Assembly (NCBI GenBank): GCA_027019205.1
Contig: JALUWZ010000042.1
Span: 1 to 18,007 of the forward strand
Direction of reading: 5' to 3'
From: Emcibacter sp.
Lineage (GTDB): Bacteria; Pseudomonadota; Alphaproteobacteria; Sphingomonadales; Emcibacteraceae
DNA length: 18,007 nt
The position numbers were made by a program, and so were the translations under genes. Below the pieces are notes generated by a model that saw only the letters and a program-made list of their open reading frames with translations, had not been told where the DNA came from and ran no database searches. This document shows, piece by piece, positions 15,233-18,007 of the stretch (within the stretch, counting starts at the first letter, position 1; each line of letters starts with the position of its first letter).

Positions 15233-16264
15233 CTACCGCCCGGCCCCGCATGATTCGCGGATAATCAGTCTGGCCGGCATCAGGATGGAATCTATATCCT
15301 GGCCGTCAATCAGTTTCAGCAGATTTTCCACCAGCAGCCGACCGGCCAGCATGGTGTCCTGCTGGACGGTGGTCAGGGGCGGGTTGATATAGGCGGCGGT
15401 GGGGATATTGTCAAAACCGACCACGGCAACATCTTCGGGTACCCGGAGGCCGCTTTCCTGCAATGCCTTGATGGCGCCGATGGCAATCAGGTCGCTGGCC
15501 CCGAATATCGCATCAAACTGCAACTTGCTTTTGAGCAGCTCCATGGTCGCCTCATAGCCCATTTCTTCCGAGGTATCCGCATCAATCTGGAGCTTTGGAT
15601 TAACCATCAGCCGGGCGTCAAGCAGGGCTTTTACATAGCCCTGATAACGCTGGTTAAATTCCGGGCGATGTTCGGTGGCAATACCGAGGAAGGCGATCTT
15701 TTTATGGCCCAAATCAGTGAGATGCCGGGTGGCGAGATAGGCGCTGTTGAGATTATCACAGCCGATGAAATGACCGGGCTGATCGGGCAGAACCGGCCCC
15801 CAGGTGATGAACCTGGCCCCCATCAGGTCGAGATGGGCGATTTTTTCGGCATAGGTGATATAGTCGCCGTAGCCGAGGAAAATAATCCCGTCGGCCCGGT
15901 TGGCATTTTCATAATCGGCATTCCAGTCGATGCTTTGCTGCTGAAAGGAAATCAGCAGGTCATAGCCCATCTTGGCCGAGGCCCGGGTGATACTGCCGAG
16001 CATGCTGAGGAAGAACGGGTTGATCAGGCTGTCATCGGTGCCGGGGTCCTCGCACAGCAGCAGGGCCAGGGTCCGGGTCTGTTTCGAGCGCAGGTTACGG
16101 GCATTGATGTCAACCTGATAGTTGAGCTTTTTGGCGATCGCCTGCACTTTTTCCCGGGTTTTCTCGCTGACCAGCGGGCTGTTACGCAGCGCACGGGACA
16201 CCGTTGGCTGGGACACCCCGGCCAGATGGGCAATATCAAAAGAGGTGGGCTTCTCATCTTTCAT
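15233..16264 (-). CDS. LacI-family transcriptional regulator of the alpha-glucan locus
   Basis: This 343-residue repressor or dual regulator binds DNA and a sugar or sugar phosphate. I chose the start MKDEKPTSFDIAHLAG at 16264: AAGG lies about 9 bases upstream, and the helix-turn-helix begins at residue 8 as is normal. The longer start at 16303 lies inside an operator. Features are SFDIAHLAGVSQPTVSRAL (about 8-26, HTH), the hinge helix NARNLRSKQ (about 54-62) with Leu58 as the expected minor-groove lever, then a periplasmic-binding-protein-like effector domain (LALLLCEDPG onwards, with AVVGFDNIPTAAYINPPLTTV near the end). Operators for this family have a central CG, as the seven ATACGTAT sites here do. 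One site sits in its own promoter region, so autoregulation is likely. It is divergent from the symporter gene. Effector unknown; a product of maltodextrin breakdown is the obvious guess. Confidence 0.92.
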   Translation of the reverse strand: MKDEKPTSFDIAHLAGVSQPTVSRALRNSPLVSEKTREKVQAIAKKLNYQVDINARNLRSKQTRTLALLLCEDPGTDDSLINPFFLSMLGSITRASAKMGYDLLISFQQQSIDWNADYENANRADGIIFLGYGDYITYAEKIAHLDLMGARFITWGPVLPDQPGHFIGCDNLNSAYLATRHLTDLGHKKIAFLGIATEHRPEFNQRYQGYVKALLDARLMVNPKLQIDADTSEEMGYEATMELLKSKLQFDAIFGASDLIAIGAIKALQESGLRVPEDVAVVGFDNIPTAAYINPPLTTVQQDTMLAGRLLVENLLKLIDGQDIDSILMPARLIIRESCGAGR

Positions 16265-16294
16265 CGGTAACGACCTTATACCACAGACTTTTGT

Positions 16295-16324
16295 ACAATA
16301 CATACGTATTCATGCTCTTTTCAA
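16295..16324 (-). promoter_or_regulatory. Candidate promoter of the LacI-family gene
   Basis: On the minus strand, TTGAAA (16324-16319) and TATTGT (16300-16295) form a -35/-10 pair with an 18-base spacer. This would put the transcript start about 24 bases before the ATG. The operator at 16300-16312 lies in the spacer and touches the -10, which fits repression by blocking RNA polymerase. The match to consensus is moderate. Confidence 0.4.
16300..16312 (-). promoter_or_regulatory. Putative LacI-family operator O6 (pair 3, left)
   Basis: The plus strand reads ACATACGTATTCA, the exact reverse complement of the consensus. It lies 35 bases upstream of the regulator start. Its core centre is 29 bases from that of the next site, in inverted orientation as in pair 2. 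Confidence 0.85.
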
Positions 16325-16327
16325 GTA

Positions 16328-16340
16328 TGTATACGTATGT
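16328..16340 (+). promoter_or_regulatory. Putative LacI-family operator O7 (pair 3, right; one mismatch)
   Basis: TGTATACGTATGT differs from the consensus at one base (T for A at position 3), and the ATACGTAT core is kept. It lies 102 bases upstream of the symporter ATG at 16443. Between it and that gene no convincing promoter was recognised. Confidence 0.8.
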
Positions 16341-16442
16341 CATGGGCGCTTGCGGCTTATCACCATAGCCCAATTCGGGTATCAATCATACTATAAGCCA
16401 CTTTCAGGCAGTTTTGAAATAGAAAGAGGGTCAGGGACGGAT

Positions 16443-18005
16443 ATGACATTATCAGGGTTGGATATCGGGGTATTTGTATTTTATGTGGTGGGGATTATTC
16501 TCCTTGCGACATGGGTCAGCCGGGACAAGCCGGGCCATGACAAGAATACCGAGGATTATTTTCTTGCCGGCAAATCACTGCCATGGTGGGCGATCGGCGC
16601 CTCGCTGATTGCCGCCAATATCTCGGCTGAACAGATTATTGGCATGTCAGGCTCGGGCTATGTTATCGGCCTTGGCATCGCCTCCTATGAATGGATGGCG
16701 GCAATCACCCTGATTATCGTTGGCAAATATTTGTTGCCGATCTTTCTCAAACGCGGCATCTATACCATGCCGCAATTTCTTGAACAGCGCTATGACCACC
16801 GAGTCCGCACGATTCTCGCGATCTTCTGGCTCGGGGTGTATGTCTTTGTCAATCTGACGGCGATATTATGGCTCGGGGCGCTGGCGATCAGCACGGTGGC
16901 CGGGGTTGATCTTGTCTATGGCCTGATCTTTCTCGGGGCGTTTGCTGCGGCCTATTCGCTATATGGCGGTCTGAAGGCGGTGGCCTTTACCGACATTATT
17001 CAGGTGGTGCTGCTGGTCTTTGGCGGCCTGTTTCTGTCTTATGTCACCCTTGATACCATCGGTGACGGTCAGGGAATTATCGCGGGCTTTGCCGAATTGA
17101 CCGCGCGGGTGCCGGAAAAATTCGACATGATTTTAAGTCCGGACAGTCCCTACTATAAAGACCTGCCGGGGATCAGTGTGCTGATTGGTGGCATGTGGAT
17201 TATGAACCTGTCCTATTGGGGGTTTAACCAGTATATTATCCAGCGCGCGCTGGCGGCGAAGAATATCAGGGAGGCGCAGAAGGGCATTGCCTTTGCCGCC
17301 TATCTGAAAATCCTGATGCCGGTGATTGTTGTGCTGCCGGGGATTGCGGCGGTGATTCTTGCCCCTGATCTCAAATCCCCGGATCAGGCCTATCCCGAAC
17401 TGATGAAGCTGATGCCGACGGGCATGGTCGGGCTGGTATTTGCCGCCCTTGTGGCCGCCATTGTCTCGTCACTTGGCTCGATGACCAACAGTATCGCCAC
17501 CATCTTCACGATGGATATCTACAGCTATTACCGGAAAGATAGAAGCCAGCATCATTATGTTTTTGTCGGGCGTGTGGTGAGCTTCTCCGCCCTGATCATC
17601 GCCATGATATGCGCCAAACCGCTGCTCGGCAATTTTGATCAGGCCTTTCAGTATATTCAGGAATTCACCGGCTTTTTCACTCCGGGTATTGTGGTGATCT
17701 TCCTGCTTGGCATGTTCTGGAAACGGGCCACGGCCCACGGGGCGCTTGCGGCAGCCATCGGCTCGGCGCTCTTGTCGGCGCTCTTCTATTATTTCTGGCC
17801 GGAATTGCCGTTCATTGACCGGGTCGGGCTGGTGTTCCTGCTGTGTCTCGGCCTTGCCATTCTGGTGACGCTGATGGAGGGCACCGGGGTTCAGAAGAAT
17901 GCGGTTGATCTTAAGGGCATAGATTTCTCCTCGGCCCGGATATTCAATATCGCCACCCTCGGCGTCATCCTCATCCTCACCGCCCTCTATGCCACATGGT
18001 GGTAA
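16443..18005 (+). CDS. Sodium/sugar symporter, SSS family, close to vSGLT (probable glucose or galactose uptake)
   Basis: This 520-residue inner-membrane symporter of the solute:sodium family imports a hexose with Na+. The ATG at 16443 follows AGGGA (16433-16437) with 5 bases between; a much longer reading frame from 16122 is not credible. The sequence tracks Vibrio parahaemolyticus vSGLT through STEDYFLAGKSLPWW-like and AANISAEQIIGMSGSGY segments. From memory of vSGLT, sugar-contact residues are kept: Asn59, Gln64, Glu83, Asn137, Tyr258, Lys289 and Gln406 here match Asn64, Gln69, Glu88, Asn142, Tyr263, Lys294 and Gln428. Ser342 and Ser343 fit the Na+ site. A loop after VVLPGIAAVIL is about 17 residues shorter than in vSGLT. 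It is divergent from the regulator and downstream of an operator pair. In context it would take up glucose freed in the periplasm. It ends 2 bases before the right edge. Confidence 0.94.
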   Translation: MTLSGLDIGVFVFYVVGIILLATWVSRDKPGHDKNTEDYFLAGKSLPWWAIGASLIAANISAEQIIGMSGSGYVIGLGIASYEWMAAITLIIVGKYLLPIFLKRGIYTMPQFLEQRYDHRVRTILAIFWLGVYVFVNLTAILWLGALAISTVAGVDLVYGLIFLGAFAAAYSLYGGLKAVAFTDIIQVVLLVFGGLFLSYVTLDTIGDGQGIIAGFAELTARVPEKFDMILSPDSPYYKDLPGISVLIGGMWIMNLSYWGFNQYIIQRALAAKNIREAQKGIAFAAYLKILMPVIVVLPGIAAVILAPDLKSPDQAYPELMKLMPTGMVGLVFAALVAAIVSSLGSMTNSIATIFTMDIYSYYRKDRSQHHYVFVGRVVSFSALIIAMICAKPLLGNFDQAFQYIQEFTGFFTPGIVVIFLLGMFWKRATAHGALAAAIGSALLSALFYYFWPELPFIDRVGLVFLLCLGLAILVTLMEGTGVQKNAVDLKGIDFSSARIFNIATLGVILILTALYATWW

Positions 18006-18007
18006 AT

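Noticed and set aside
16122..16442. A long N-terminal extension of the symporter reading frame, antisense to the regulator gene
   Set aside because: The extension reads through the regulator's HTH region and both operators. The vSGLT-like protein begins at ATG 16443 with a good ribosome binding site.

Overview
The window looks like part of a chromosome of a Gram-negative, probably marine alphaproteobacterium with moderate GC content. The signs are a TonB-dependent receptor of the Xanthomonas/Caulobacter subfamily, two tryptophan-halogenase-like flavoproteins, an SLC45-type sugar transporter and a vSGLT-like sodium/sugar symporter in one LacI-controlled locus. Two sodium-coupled transporter families also fit a marine lifestyle. 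The order or family cannot be fixed from this sequence alone. No tRNA, rRNA, CRISPR array, transposase or phage gene was seen.

Layout. Positions 2-250 are the 3' end of purU (formyltetrahydrofolate deformylase), followed by an NSS-family sodium-dependent transporter (274-1647); both look like housekeeping flank. From 1655 to the right edge lies an alpha-glucan (maltodextrin) utilisation locus. It has a GH13 alpha-glucosidase on the minus strand (1655-3217); a 426-base divergent control region; a TonB-dependent receptor (3644-6502) with a strong terminator; two convergent, 3'-overlapping flavin-dependent halogenase paralogues (6608-8131 plus, 8092-9624 minus); a second divergent control region; an apparent operon of GH97 alpha-glucosidase, SusA-like GH13 and an MFS sugar transporter (9802-15230); a LacI-family regulator on the minus strand (15233-16264); a third divergent control region; and a vSGLT-like symporter (16443-18005).

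How it fits together (inference from families). The receptor imports malto-oligosaccharides across the outer membrane. GH97 and the SusA-like GH13, both with signal peptides, hydrolyse them in the periplasm. The SSS symporter takes up glucose and the MFS protein takes up maltose or short oligosaccharides. The leaderless GH13 alpha-glucosidase finishes hydrolysis in the cytoplasm.

The clearest new structure is a self-contained operator set: seven copies of a 13-base site, TGAATACGTATGT or its reverse complement, found only in the three divergent intergenic regions. Six of them form three pairs with exactly 29 bases between site centres. The LacI-type protein is the obvious candidate binder. 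The least explained genes are the two halogenase-like proteins, which keep the catalytic lysine, the W-x-W-x-I-P motif and the active-site glutamate but sit in a sugar locus without a visible flavin reductase. A further oddity is that the GH97 reading frame has a coherent signal peptide but no ATG, GTG or TTG start; an ATT codon with a well-placed ribosome binding site is the best start visible.
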